From NCBI GenBank assembly GCA_000316135.1, contig JH993798.1, positions 24,837-38,731 of the forward strand: 13,895 bases of DNA, given 5' to 3'. This DNA comes from Trachipleistophora hominis. Its lineage: Eukaryota > Microsporidia > Pleistophoridae. The notes beneath the pieces were generated by a model that was not told the DNA's origin, ran no database searches, and was given only the letters and a program-made list of their open reading frames with translations. Both the position numbers and the translations under genes were made by a program. Below are positions 1 to 8,551 of this stretch, piece after piece; the stretch's first letter is position 1, and every line of letters begins with the position of its first letter.

Positions 1-1
1 T

Positions 2-52
2 AAGAAAGAAGTTAAGTATGTATGTGAAGTGTACGAGAAATTAAATAAGTGA
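2..52 (+). CDS. possible 3' end of a gene running in from the left edge
   Basis: The second frame is open from the first base of the window and gives 16 residues rich in Lys and Glu (start KKEVKYVCEV, end YEKLNK) before a TGA stop. The charged composition is more like a protein C-terminus than the surrounding AT-rich non-coding DNA. The stretch is too short for any family assignment and could be chance. Sequence to the left would decide. Confidence 0.3.
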   Translation, partial: KKEVKYVCEVYEKLNK

Positions 53-268
53 TGGTTTAAGAAAGAAGGAAAATTCAGGTGTTAACACTTTTCTCTTGGC
101 TCTCTATAATATCAATGTAGAGTATCGAAATAAAACAATAATAAAAAATTATGAATCTGCCAATTACTAAAAACCTCATCTAATAGAACGCGTTTCAGCT
201 GAGAAACCCGTACCTAATCATAAGATGACGTGTGCACTGATAAGTGTATGTTCCACACCGGCCGTAAA

Positions 269-847
269 TCAAACAAGCTTTAATTTTAAAATAATGGCAA
301 GATGAGTGTACGAAGAGATCGTAGCAAGAATTACACTGACAAAGCATTCTCCTTTTGTGTGATAAAATATAATCGTATTAACAACATAAATCAAGTAAAC
401 GGACCAAACCACGAGACTCGTGGCAAGTATGTGCGTTTTAGGATTTATTTTGTATGCAAGAAAGACTAAATACGAGAAGTACGACAGTATAAAAACATGG
501 CCGGATGTGTTAAACTCAAATTCTTTGGAGAATATCTTATCACATAAATTACACAGGCTGTACTTGCACGTATTAACAAAATAAAACAAAAAATCAACGA
601 ATACCATACGAATTTTGTAACCTAATCCAGATGAACGACTTGCTAACACACGCACAACCATCGTAACGATGAACCCGTAGTTCTTTATTACATATTCTAT
701 GATTGTGGTGATGATAAAAGGGTCATGTGCTCCTAATTGAGGTTGTATTATTATTGCGAGCGTAAGAAACGCGTTGTAGTACAGTATGTATAGTTCTAGT
801 GTACTCCGTAATTTCTTTATTTGGTAAGATCTTTCTGGTGATAGCAT
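269..847 (-). CDS. probable FIT/Scs3-family ER membrane protein (acyl-CoA diphosphatase type)
   Basis: This is a 192-residue polytopic membrane protein. The ATG at 847 is used; the codon before it is GTG, which is unlikely as a eukaryotic start. Hydrophobic stretches lie near residues 18-36, 44-66, 80-95, 117-133, 140-161 and 168-188. Two motifs suggest the FIT (FITM2 / yeast Scs3 and Yft2) family: FNTSGHVF at 112-119, resembling the family's F-D-I-S-G-H-x-F, and FYHTKGE at 161-167, resembling the second conserved histidine motif (yFHT..E). The putative catalytic pair would be His117 and His163. FIT proteins sit in the ER and cleave acyl-CoA, supporting phospholipid balance and lipid-droplet budding. 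The protein is shorter than human FITM2 (about 260 residues). The membrane-protein call is secure. The FIT call rests on motif recognition only, and another small membrane phosphatase remains possible. Confidence 0.66.
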   Translation of the reverse strand: MLSPERSYQIKKLRSTLELYILYYNAFLTLAIIIQPQLGAHDPFIITTIIEYVIKNYGFIVTMVVRVLASRSSGLGYKIRMVFVDFLFYFVNTCKYSLCNLCDKIFSKEFEFNTSGHVFILSYFSYLVFLAYKINPKTHILATSLVVWSVYLIYVVNTIIFYHTKGECFVSVILATISSYTHLAIILKLKLV

Positions 848-867
848 CACCTTTTCTCTTTTGTTTG

Positions 868-875
868 TTTTTATA
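868..875 (-). promoter_or_regulatory. TATA-like box of the FIT-like gene
   Basis: On the minus strand the sequence TATAAAAA ends 20 bases before the ATG at 847, followed by a purine-rich leader. This gene lacks the CCCAT element found before the other four recognised genes, so it may use a different core promoter. Confidence 0.4.
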
Positions 876-2290
876 GCCGTGAATTGTTATTATCACTGTT
901 AATCATTTTCGTATGACATGACATTGGAATAGTTCTTAGGGCGCTTATGTCCTGAGTGATAAAATTTACGTATGTCGCACCATTAAACGTTAATAATTTT
1001 TGAAATTTGAATACAATTATATTGAGCTGATGATTTTTTATTAACTTTAAGAATGTTATCGAGCAAGAGAAGTTAAAACTACGAGAGAGTAGAAAGTTAA
1101 TTGCAAATCTATACCAAATTTAATGTCGTATATGCATTTTACGGTAATAATTTAGAATGTATTCGTAATGTTATGGTTTTAATGTCCATTCTCATGTGTT
1201 TTTTCTATAAAACTTTATTTAATTATTTTCTACATATTTAAACAAACTCTTTTAGTGAGTTGAACGTCCCTTAACAACATCATCGTTTATTGAGTTTCAA
1301 AAATCAGAATAAAGTTCAGTTGAAGAATATTCAAGGCAACGAAAATGTATAATTTACGATTTATTTGGTGTTATAGGTTAATCTTTTATAATTTTTGCGC
1401 TTTTCTTCCTGATGCAACGCTTTCTTTACCGGTAACAAGGCTTTTATCAATTCGACAGCGTGATATACGTGAGATATTTCGAAGATTCAAAATGTTATTC
1501 ATCACCGGGCCAATGAAAACAAACTTATATTACTATTATCTGATGGTTATGTCGGACTAATTAAACAATATTTTGTTTTGTTTTAATTAAATAAGTTAGC
1601 GAAAACATCATGATGGTAAATACAGGAATCTGAATCGTTACAAACTGTTGTAAGAGTGAAGCGAGAGGAGGCTAATAGAAATACATAAAATGCCTTATAA
1701 TCGATTGTTTATGTTGAACCATCAGAATACCTCTCGAAAACGTCTTAGCAGAATGATCATGTCAAGATTCTTATAAGTAAAATATAAATTTAGAAGTAAA
1801 ATATAAAGCAATCAGGTTAGAGCACACGAGAACTGAAAATTTCCTATAGGTAAACGTTTATATTCATTCTTCGTATAAGATTGAGCAAGGCATTCTTTAA
1901 AAAATAAGTTAAAGAACTTTAATCAACGATACATCATAATTAAATATTAATATGTATAGCTAAACCCATGAACGAATCTTAGGGTAGATTATAAAGCGAT
2001 TAATATTATTGTCGTAGTGTTCATACAACACTACTACCATCGTTTAAATATGATAATCATTCCAATCTTTATGTTAGCTATGATAAATAAGAACTTGGTT
2101 TACTACAATTATGGTAGTTACTCCTCATCGATGCCATTAACAGGTAGTGTAAAAAAACAACCAAAGCATATGCTCGATAAACTATCTCATTGCACAGCAA
2201 CAATAATATCAACTACAGCCTTTGGTCTAAAAACAGAAATATAATTTTATAACACACATATCAACAGTTTAAAATAAATACATATCAGAA
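876..2290. other. long AT-rich non-coding region between the FIT-like gene and tRNA-Asp
   Basis: No recognisable gene is seen. It contains open stretches of 71 codons (1345-1560, plus) and about 65 codons (from an ATG near 2050, plus), neither with a promoter motif or a family signature. It also holds a 19-bp tandem duplication (copies share AAGTAAAATATAAA at 1775-1788 and 1794-1807) and a perfect 8-bp hairpin with a 5-base loop at 2014-2034. Hairpins of that size are expected by chance in a window this AT-rich. Confidence 0.5.
1345..1560 (+). CDS. doubtful small ORF, 71 codons
   Basis: It begins MYNLRFIWCY with a hydrophobic N-terminus, then has an Arg-rich middle (RQRDIREIFRRFK) and a tyrosine-rich end. 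No family is recognised. No CCCAT or clear TATA element lies just upstream. Open stretches of this size occur several times in the non-coding parts of the window, so chance is a good explanation. It is listed only because the Arg-rich part is less AT-driven than random translation. Confidence 0.15.
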   Translation: MYNLRFIWCYRLIFYNFCAFLPDATLSLPVTRLLSIRQRDIREIFRRFKMLFITGPMKTNLYYYYLMVMSD

Positions 2291-2314
2291 CTACCAATTG
2301 GTTAAAATTGGTAG
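2291..2314. repeat. perfect 9-bp inverted repeat just past the tRNA-Asp terminator
   Basis: CTACCAATT (2291-2299) and AATTGGTAG (2306-2314) are exact reverse complements with a 6-base loop. It lies directly beyond the T6 tract that should stop RNA polymerase III, so a normal pre-tRNA would not include it. It may be a fail-safe terminator or chance. Confidence 0.45.
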
Positions 2315-2320
2315 AAAAAA
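2315..2320 (-). terminator. RNA polymerase III T6 terminator of tRNA-Asp
   Basis: Six A on the plus strand read as TTTTTT on the minus strand, beginning one base after the discriminator of the tRNA. This is the standard oligo-T stop for RNA polymerase III. Confidence 0.8.
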
Positions 2321-2321
2321 G

Positions 2322-2393
2322 CTCTCACTCCGAGAATCGAACTCGGGTCGCCAGCGTGACAGGCTGGAATGCTGACCGCTACACCAAGTGAGA
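2322..2393 (-). tRNA. tRNA-Asp (GTC)
   Basis: The 72-base cloverleaf is complete and has no intron. The acceptor stem TCTCACT pairs with AGTGAGA over 7 bp. The D arm is GTGT/GCAT with an 8-base loop. The anticodon stem CCAGC/GCTGG encloses the loop CTGTCAC with anticodon GTC. The variable loop is 4 bases, and the T stem CCGAG/CTCGG has the loop TTCGATT. The discriminator is G73 and there is a G10-U25 pair, both known identity elements of yeast tRNA-Asp. The internal A box TGGTGTAGCGG fits TRGYNNARNNG, and the B box spans the TTCGATT loop. CCA is not encoded, as expected for a eukaryote. It decodes GAC and GAU. It lies about 600 bp downstream of the valyl-tRNA synthetase gene, on the same strand. 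Confidence 0.95.
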
Positions 2394-2987
2394 TCACAAC
2401 AGCGGCTATTACAACATTGTAAATATAAAACTAATATTCATTCAAAAACAAATAAGTCTTATTCGTTACGATCCTCGATCTTTACATGAAGTGCAGTTAT
2501 AAATAACCCGTTTATTGGTAAAAGCAATTTAGAAATCAATTACCATCGTCATGTGATGATATAAAAACACCATAGTTACATAAAATAGTACGATAAACAC
2601 AAATTTACAAGAATTTTCTAACGATAGTCTGTCTTAAATACGAACACATCATCTATTAATCACGCTATTTCACTAATACTTAACACGTATAAATGCTCGT
2701 ATGTATAAAAACAGCACATTAGCGTATCATAATAGTCCAAGTTTTCAATAAATGCCTTTTAACGATGTAAGTTATAATTAGTAATGAACTGCTGATACTT
2801 CACAGATGATATAAAAATAACAAAGAACACTTCTTTTCACACGTACGACAGCCGCATATTTTTATGAATGCAATAGAATGACGGCAATAACCGTAAAAAC
2901 AACAAAGACAAGTCGTTAATTAAATACAGAAAGTGATAAGAGAGAGAAAATGATCCGTTGAACCAAAAATACAGAAACCATTTTATT
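2394..2987. other. AT-rich non-coding region between tRNA-Asp and the valyl-tRNA synthetase stop
   Basis: No gene is seen on either strand. On the minus strand an AATAAA (2982-2987) follows the synthetase stop codon directly and is a plausible poly(A) signal. The tRNA needs no upstream element here beyond its internal A and B boxes. Confidence 0.5.
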
Positions 2988-5900
2988 TTAGTATTCTGTC
3001 TCAGAACTACTTGCTGTATCAGATATCACAGATTTATCCTCAGGCAAAATGGAAAACTTGACCGGTCCAACCTGATCAATGTATCGTCCCTGCACTTCTT
3101 CAACATATTCAAACGATCTAACATTTCTACACAGCGCCCTCATCTCCTTCTCAAAGCAGAGCGTATTCTTGTCGTTAAATTGTACATCAGCACTCTTAAG
3201 GTTGTTAGAATCCATGATTGATCGTACCGATCTGCATATGCTCGTGATCTGCGAAAAGCTGTCGGTAAATTCGTGATCAAAGCGCCGGGGCAGTCGTTCA
3301 ACGGTGATCGATTCAAGAAGATTTAGAATTCTGAGGGCTCTCAGTCTCTGGAACAGCTCTTCAGTTATGAAGGGCATGAACGGGTGCAGCAGCAGAATTA
3401 TATCCCTGAACACGAGCACCAGAGCAGCCACGTACTCAGTCTGTGTGCACTGCTTCACAACCTCAATGAAGACATCGCAGTAGGTGTAAAGCGCAAACTG
3501 ATGAATGCATTGCGTGGCGCTCATAAAATTGAATGTGTCCATGCTGCTGATGAACTCCTCAATCATGGCCTCGCGTTTCCCGTAAAGCCATTCAATTACG
3601 CATCGTACCGAGGAGAGACCATTTTCTGAGATGCTCAGCGTTTTTACGCTGTGTTCAAGCTCTGGTTCAACTTTGTTGAATGTTTTGACGAACAGCTTGT
3701 CGCTAACATCCGTTTTGCTCACACTCCGCTCGTTTACTCCGCTGCTGATCTCCACGAAAAGCTCTCTGTCCTCTAAGCTGTCAGCTGCACTGCGATCGGG
3801 CCCTCGATCTGCATCTGCGCGTTTCTGAGATTTTAAAAACGATTTTTCAAACTCATCGATATCATCGGTGCTAAGTTTGGTGCTCTCAACCGCTTTCAGC
3901 ACAAATTTAAAAGCGTTCCACAGTTTATTGCAGAATTTGCGGTACCCGTCCGCCCTCAAAATGTTCAGATTAACGTCCTTCATTCCAGACGTGTACGAGC
4001 ACAGAGTAAAGCGCAGCGCATCAGATCCGCATCGCGGTATTCCCATCGGAAAGTCTTTTCGCTGTCCTTCCAACGCCGCCTTAATTTCCTTTGGATCGAG
4101 ATTCGTTGCCGTGATGCTCTTGGCCAACTCGTCAAGCTGAACGCCTTCTATCACGTAGAGCGGATCGATTACATTACCAAGACTTTTACTCATTTTTCTT
4201 CCATTTGCATCTCGTACGATGCCGTGCAGCAGGATCGTATTGAACGGCACCTTGCCCGTCAGTTCAAGGCTGAGCATCACCATCCGTGCAACCCAAAAGA
4301 ACAAAATGTCTGAACCGGTCTCTAATATAGAATTGGGGAAGTAGCGGGCAAAATCATCGGTTGCGGCTGGCCATCCTAGGATCACAAATGGCCACAGTCC
4401 TGAGGAAAACCACGTATCAAGAACGTCTTCGTCCTGTCTGAGCACATAATCACCTGTCTGCAGCTTAAAAGTAGTTTCTGCCTTGTGTTTTGCCTCGTCC
4501 TTGGTTCGTGCAACGACCCAGCCCGCACTTTCACCGTCTTTTAACACCTCGTACGCCGGTATTTGATGGCCCCACCACAACTGCCGAGACAAACACCAGT
4601 CTCTTATGTTTGACAGCCAATAGTTCCAATTTTTGATGGCAATATCAGGCACAATCTTTAGCTCCTTGCTCTCCACCGCCTCTATTGCCTTTCTAGCCAT
4701 ACCCTTGCAGTCCAGCCACCACTGTTTCTTCAAGTGCGGCTCTAAAACATCCCCTGAGCGCGAACATATCGGTAAAGTCTGCTCATAGCCTGTCTCAGAG
4801 ACAAACAGCCCCGTACTCCTCAGGTACTCCAGTACCTTTATCCTGGCGTAGAATCGTTTCATTTTGTAAAAACTGCCCTCCACACACACCTCGTTGTTCT
4901 CGTTTAACACGTTTTTTACGGCCAGCCCGTGCTTTTTTGCCAAATCATAATCGTTGAAATCGTGAGCCGGTGTAATTTTGACAACGCCTGTTCCGAATTC
5001 CATTTCTGCGTACTCATCGAATATGATGGGAATTACTTCCTTGGTTATCGGATTGATTGCCACCTTTGTCCTCAGATACTGGGCGCGCTTGTCCATAGGA
5101 TTGACGCACAGCGCAGTGTCTCCAATAATTGTCTCTGGTCGCGTGGTGGCAATCTCAACGTAGTCGTTAATTTCGGCCGATCCTTTGTCTGCAAGAGGAT
5201 ACTTTATCGCGTACAATACGCCAAAAACGTATTTCTTGCCGTCAACCTGCAGCTTAGTGAACGGTTTCACAGGTTTATGATCGACCTCAAGATCACTCAA
5301 CGCTGTAGACAGCTTTGAGCACCAGTTTATCAGTTTTGATTCTCTATAAATCAATTTTCTTTCGTAAAGCTGTACGAATGCCTCAATCACGCCCTCATTC
5401 ACCTTCTTATCCAATGTAAAAACGTATCGACCCATATCTACCGATGTTCCCAGTCGTTTTATTTGTTCTATGATTGTATCTCCGTATTTCTCTTTCCATT
5501 TCCATACCATATCAATAAATTTCTCTCGGCCCAGATCGTATCTCGTAAGCCTCTTTTCCTTGTATAGCTTTTTTTCTACTACGGTTTGCGTTGCTATGCC
5601 GGCATGGTCACAGCCCGGCACAAAAAGCACTTCGAATCCCTGCATTCTTTTGTAACGCGCTATTGCATCTTCAATTGCCACCATCATGGCGTGCCCTATG
5701 TGCAATTTGCCGGTAACATTTGGCGGGGGCAAAGCCATCACGTAGGGCTCACGTACATCATCTCGGTGTTTTTTTAAGATCTCTGGTTTGAAAAAGCCTT
5801 TTTTATCCCACCATGAATACCATCCCTCCTCGACCTGCATAGGATCATAGGCACCCATAGCCTGGTTTACGTTCTTTAGTTCACCCTCAGGTGTTCGTGT

Positions 5901-6035
5901 TATAGCGTCTTGCTGTGATATCTGCAGTTTAATATTCTTCTTGCATTCTGTCTGCTGTGCCTTTGACTGCTTTTTAATGAATTTTTCAAGTTTTTTTTGC
6001 TTCTTTAACTCCTTTTGTTGCTTCCTATCGCCCAT
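2988..6035 (-). CDS. VAS1: valyl-tRNA synthetase, cytosolic
   Basis: This 1015-residue class I aminoacyl-tRNA synthetase attaches valine to tRNA-Val in the cytosol and edits mischarged threonine. A Lys-rich N-terminus with no mitochondrial presequence (residues 1-40) is followed by PPPNVTGKLHIGHA with HIGH at 112-115, the CP1 editing domain (ATTRPETIIGDTA near 296-308; GTGVVKITPAHD near 348-359), DVLDTWFSSGLWPF at 537-550, GRKMSKS ending at 618, and the anticodon-binding helices with HPFMPFITEELF at 884-895. The lack of a presequence fits an organism without mitochondrial translation. Two oddities are seen. About 75 polar, charged residues (722-795) interrupt the start of the anticodon domain. 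The protein also ends soon after that domain, without the usual C-terminal coiled coil. The ATG at 6035 lies close behind a CCCAT element. GC content is visibly above that of the flanks. Confidence 0.98.
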   Translation of the reverse strand: MGDRKQQKELKKQKKLEKFIKKQSKAQQTECKKNIKLQISQQDAITRTPEGELKNVNQAMGAYDPMQVEEGWYSWWDKKGFFKPEILKKHRDDVREPYVMALPPPNVTGKLHIGHAMMVAIEDAIARYKRMQGFEVLFVPGCDHAGIATQTVVEKKLYKEKRLTRYDLGREKFIDMVWKWKEKYGDTIIEQIKRLGTSVDMGRYVFTLDKKVNEGVIEAFVQLYERKLIYRESKLINWCSKLSTALSDLEVDHKPVKPFTKLQVDGKKYVFGVLYAIKYPLADKGSAEINDYVEIATTRPETIIGDTALCVNPMDKRAQYLRTKVAINPITKEVIPIIFDEYAEMEFGTGVVKITPAHDFNDYDLAKKHGLAVKNVLNENNEVCVEGSFYKMKRFYARIKVLEYLRSTGLFVSETGYEQTLPICSRSGDVLEPHLKKQWWLDCKGMARKAIEAVESKELKIVPDIAIKNWNYWLSNIRDWCLSRQLWWGHQIPAYEVLKDGESAGWVVARTKDEAKHKAETTFKLQTGDYVLRQDEDVLDTWFSSGLWPFVILGWPAATDDFARYFPNSILETGSDILFFWVARMVMLSLELTGKVPFNTILLHGIVRDANGRKMSKSLGNVIDPLYVIEGVQLDELAKSITATNLDPKEIKAALEGQRKDFPMGIPRCGSDALRFTLCSYTSGMKDVNLNILRADGYRKFCNKLWNAFKFVLKAVESTKLSTDDIDEFEKSFLKSQKRADADRGPDRSAADSLEDRELFVEISSGVNERSVSKTDVSDKLFVKTFNKVEPELEHSVKTLSISENGLSSVRCVIEWLYGKREAMIEEFISSMDTFNFMSATQCIHQFALYTYCDVFIEVVKQCTQTEYVAALVLVFRDIILLLHPFMPFITEELFQRLRALRILNLLESITVERLPRRFDHEFTDSFSQITSICRSVRSIMDSNNLKSADVQFNDKNTLCFEKEMRALCRNVRSFEYVEEVQGRYIDQVGPVKFSILPEDKSVISDTASSSETEY

Positions 6036-6038
6036 CCT

Positions 6039-6046
6039 ATGGGTCG
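6039..6046 (-). promoter_or_regulatory. CCCAT start-proximal element of the valyl-tRNA synthetase gene
   Basis: CGACCCAT ends 3 bases before the ATG, and an AAAATTTTT tract lies about 14 bases further upstream. The run TTTGGTT ... CGACCCAT is nearly the same as the one before the ASNSD1-like gene. CCC-like motifs next to starts are known microsporidian transcription signals with very short leaders. A nominal 11-codon upstream ORF (6037-6072) would then not be transcribed. Confidence 0.6.
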
Positions 6047-7156
6047 TTAGAAAACCAAAAATTTTCTTCCATCAGCAACGGCATTCATTACTTGAGATGA
6101 TACGCAATGCAAAATTATCAATTAACAAGACAATAATAGGCACGTTGATCTAAATGATAACATATAAATAGAGAATGCTTACCCTTATTTTCTTATACTG
6201 TATGTTATAACTTGTAACCTGTTCTCGTCACAGGTTACACTCTAAACCTGATACTTAGCCCTTTACCGTGCCAATGTAAGGTAAAGGAATTATTCAATGA
6301 AAATACAATAAAATGAGCAGTATTATAAGATATTAATGATATTTTATCACAAACGTTGCGGTTATTAACATCATTATAGGCAATTTAATTTAGTTTATTA
6401 TTTTTAATTGGTTTATTGTTTTAAGTTAAACTATTACTCCATCACATCAACATTAAATAAAATGATTTTATAAACTTGAACAAACATTATAATTTTCATT
6501 TTCCTACCAGAGTAGTTTCTTTATTACATCCATCATCACATAGTACTCACATTCTTCTGTTCTACTAAGATCGATCATATCCTGTTAAATTTTGCGTTTT
6601 ATTACATCCAAACTTTTAAAAACAGCGTATTTTGTATATTCCAAGTCAAATTAACCTTTTGAATATTAAAGTGCATCTAAATAGCTGTTTTATTAAAAAA
6701 CAAATGTTGATCATATCGTACGTATAACTCTTTGTTTTAGAATGTAAGACTTGTCTGTCATAAGGAGTCTACCTGTGATTAATATATAACAAATACCGTG
6801 TTTTTAAAGAACTTTTAATTATCACATCGCTCTATCTAACGAAAATTACGGTATACGTTTCTTTAACTCGTATGAATAAAGGAAATAGATATAGTTATCA
6901 ATAGAAATAGATATTTTCAAAAAGAATAAACTACTAGAATAAATTATACTTTCATCATCATGTATCTTATTGTTGTGGCTGTGTATAAAGATCTGTTATA
7001 ATTAGTACATAATAGGATAATCTAATGAAGATTTTTTGAATCATACACCTAAAAACATTTCTTGTTCGCCAATACAATAGAAAAATATTTGTCAAACTGC
7101 TGATTTATTCACAATCATATCACAAGTGTCAAAATAAGGAAGGACTGCGTTTATCT
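6047..7156. other. non-coding region between thymidylate kinase and valyl-tRNA synthetase
   Basis: It lies between two minus-strand genes. No protein gene is seen. It holds two adjacent strong hairpins (6213-6239 and 6260-6287) and a 22-bp repeat of about 1.5 copies (GAAATAGATAT at 6882-6892 and 6904-6914). The rest is featureless AT-rich DNA. Confidence 0.5.
6213..6287. repeat. pair of adjacent hairpins, possible structured RNA
   Basis: TGTAACCTGT (6213-6222) pairs perfectly with ACAGGTTACA (6230-6239) around a 7-base loop. CCTTTACC (6260-6267) pairs with GGTAAAGG (6280-6287) around a 12-base loop. Both stems contain more G and C than the surroundings. The strand is unknown. No snRNA, SRP or RNase P signature was recognised. 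Confidence 0.4.
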
Positions 7157-7750
7157 TTAAATAACACGCTTTATTAAACCATACACCTCGTCAATTATCT
7201 CATCAATACCTTTTTGTCCGTTAACAACCACACAGTTTTTAGACTCCGTACAACATTTCTTCAACTGCAAGTAAATTTTCTCTTGAATATCGAGATTGTC
7301 GTAAATTTCATCACCAAAATCTTTTCTTGTCGACGTTCTATACGGCGGGACATCTAAAAACACGAGAATATCGGGTTCAACCAATCCTTTGTCCGGTTCA
7401 TGTGCCCATTTCTCGTCAGTGCCCAACGCGATACTGTACGCTATACCCGAGTAAAAGTATCTATCACAGATAACAATGTGATCTTGCAACAGTCTCTTCA
7501 CCTCTTCGTTCTTTTCCCATCTATTAGCTGAAAATAGCAAGTGGCTTGTCTCTTTGTTGAACGTTAGCTCTTTTTTAAGGTACAAATTCACCAGTTTGCC
7601 TATCGCTGTTGTTCTGTCGGGATAGTTTATAAGCACGGGATTGCTGTTTACTGCTGAGTTTTTCAATTTTTGTACGAGTCCTTGGCACAAGGTAGACTTT
7701 CCGGATCGATCTATTCCTTCAATCACAATAAATTTACGTTTTTCATTCAT
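7157..7750 (-). CDS. CDC8: thymidylate kinase (dTMP kinase)
   Basis: The 197-residue enzyme phosphorylates dTMP to dTDP with ATP, a step needed for dTTP and DNA replication. The P-loop EGIDRSGKST is at residues 11-20, NYPDRTT at 42-48 matches the substrate motif (F/Y-P-D-R-T-T), LLFSANRWE at 71-79, the DRY motif DRYFYSGIAYS at 96-106, PDILVFLDV at 126-134, and a lid RTSTRKDFGDEIYDN at 138-152. The length fits eukaryotic dTMP kinases. The frame is open for 31 more codons upstream, but the ATG at 7750 is chosen because the kinase fold begins there and a CCCAT element precedes it by two bases. The gene is divergent from the ASNSD1-like gene across 0.8 kb. Confidence 0.95.
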   Translation of the reverse strand: MNEKRKFIVIEGIDRSGKSTLCQGLVQKLKNSAVNSNPVLINYPDRTTAIGKLVNLYLKKELTFNKETSHLLFSANRWEKNEEVKRLLQDHIVICDRYFYSGIAYSIALGTDEKWAHEPDKGLVEPDILVFLDVPPYRTSTRKDFGDEIYDNLDIQEKIYLQLKKCCTESKNCVVVNGQKGIDEIIDEVYGLIKRVI

Positions 7751-7759
7751 ATGGGCTTG
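7751..7759 (-). promoter_or_regulatory. CCCAT start-proximal element of thymidylate kinase
   Basis: CAAGCCCAT abuts the ATG at 7750, and AAAATTT lies about 12 bases upstream of the CCC. It matches the elements before three other genes here, and it argues for this ATG rather than the one 93 bases upstream. Confidence 0.6.
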
Positions 7760-8543
7760 ATACGAACAAATTTTAAGATAGACGTGAATACATTCCTGCA
7801 ATTCTAATTTGATTGTTAACAAGGTGTTAAAATAGTTTATCATCCGTTACTTGTCATTTTTTGAGGTTTTCATCAATTTTATCTTTGATTGAACTTTTTA
7901 AAGCGATTTAACAGATGCAAGCGTGTACATGTGCTAAAAGTAAATAAAGACACGTTTAGAAAAAAGATTTATCTGATGAGAATAGCATTCTTCATAAATG
8001 AAAACATTGTCACGCTGTAATCCAGATAAAGAGTCAATTATAGTTTGAAAACCTAAGTATAAACACACGAATTTGTCATAAGTAAAGGTATTCTACCAAT
8101 CTCACATCGTATACAACAGCAATATATTTAACTGTGTGTAATTTATTATTTTATACTTACGTTGTGTATTAATGATTTGAAAAGTATCATTTATGATTCT
8201 TTTTTATTGTTCAAAATGGTAAAAATACTTTGATGTCACAATAACACAGGATAGCTACATCTAAAAATTTTTGTTTCAGATGTATTTATTTTGTAAGCAC
8301 TTTAATACACCCAAACACATTGATAAACGAATATAAACTCTGTTTTGAAGGCTATTTTGTTCCAATATGACACTTATTTGACAGTAAATAAACAACTATC
8401 CAAAATAGTAATCACATAAAAGAACGAAGTAAGACTTAAATGTTATCCTTTTGACAAAATCTATTAAAATATAATACAAACACACCTTTAAAAGCTTTTG
8501 TCGTAATATTCATGATTTTAAAATAAGTTGATTCTTTGGTTGG
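7760..8543. other. divergent intergenic region, thymidylate kinase / ASNSD1-like gene
   Basis: About 0.8 kb of AT-rich DNA serves as the upstream region of both genes. Start-proximal elements lie at each end, and a TTTTAAAATAAG stretch near 8516-8527 may be the TATA-like region of the plus-strand gene. No ORF of note or RNA gene is seen. Confidence 0.5.
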
Positions 8544-8551
8544 CGACCCAT
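8544..8551 (+). promoter_or_regulatory. CCCAT element overlapping the start of the ASNSD1-like gene
   Basis: CGACCCAT runs into the ATG at 8550, so the CCC touches the start codon. If the CCC marks the transcription start, as proposed for microsporidia, the mRNA would be nearly leaderless. Confidence 0.6.

Noticed and set aside
2017..2244. 75-codon plus-strand open stretch
   Set aside because: It begins at GTG, with the first ATG near 2050, has low-information AT-driven composition and no promoter motif or recognised family.
2750..2775. GCCTTTTAA stretch resembling the U5 snRNA loop, and an ATGTAAGT nearby resembling a start-adjacent intron
   Set aside because: No flanking stem for U5, and no branch site, acceptor or downstream coding frame for an intron.
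3079..5777. Many plus-strand ORFs of 60 to 129 codons inside the valyl-tRNA synthetase gene
   Set aside because: They are antisense shadows of a well conserved minus-strand gene, favoured by its higher GC content.
6037..6072. 11-codon upstream ORF ending 1 base before the valyl-tRNA synthetase ATG
   Set aside because: The CCCAT element lies inside it, and if that marks the transcription start the upstream ATG is not in the mRNA. Neither its codons nor its length suggest selection.
6240..6300. Minus-strand GGCTAAGTATCA resembling the U2 snRNA 5' region
   Set aside because: The GUAGUA branch-site recognition sequence does not follow, and the flanks do not fit U2.
7751..7843. 31-codon N-terminal extension of thymidylate kinase
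   Set aside because: The kinase fold starts right after the downstream ATG, which has the CCCAT element two bases before it. The extension has no family counterpart.
8200..8549. Search for an upstream ORF encoding a prefoldin-like protein before the ASNSD1-like gene, as in the human ASNSD1 transcript
   Set aside because: No suitable ORF is present upstream, and the start-proximal element suggests a nearly leaderless mRNA.
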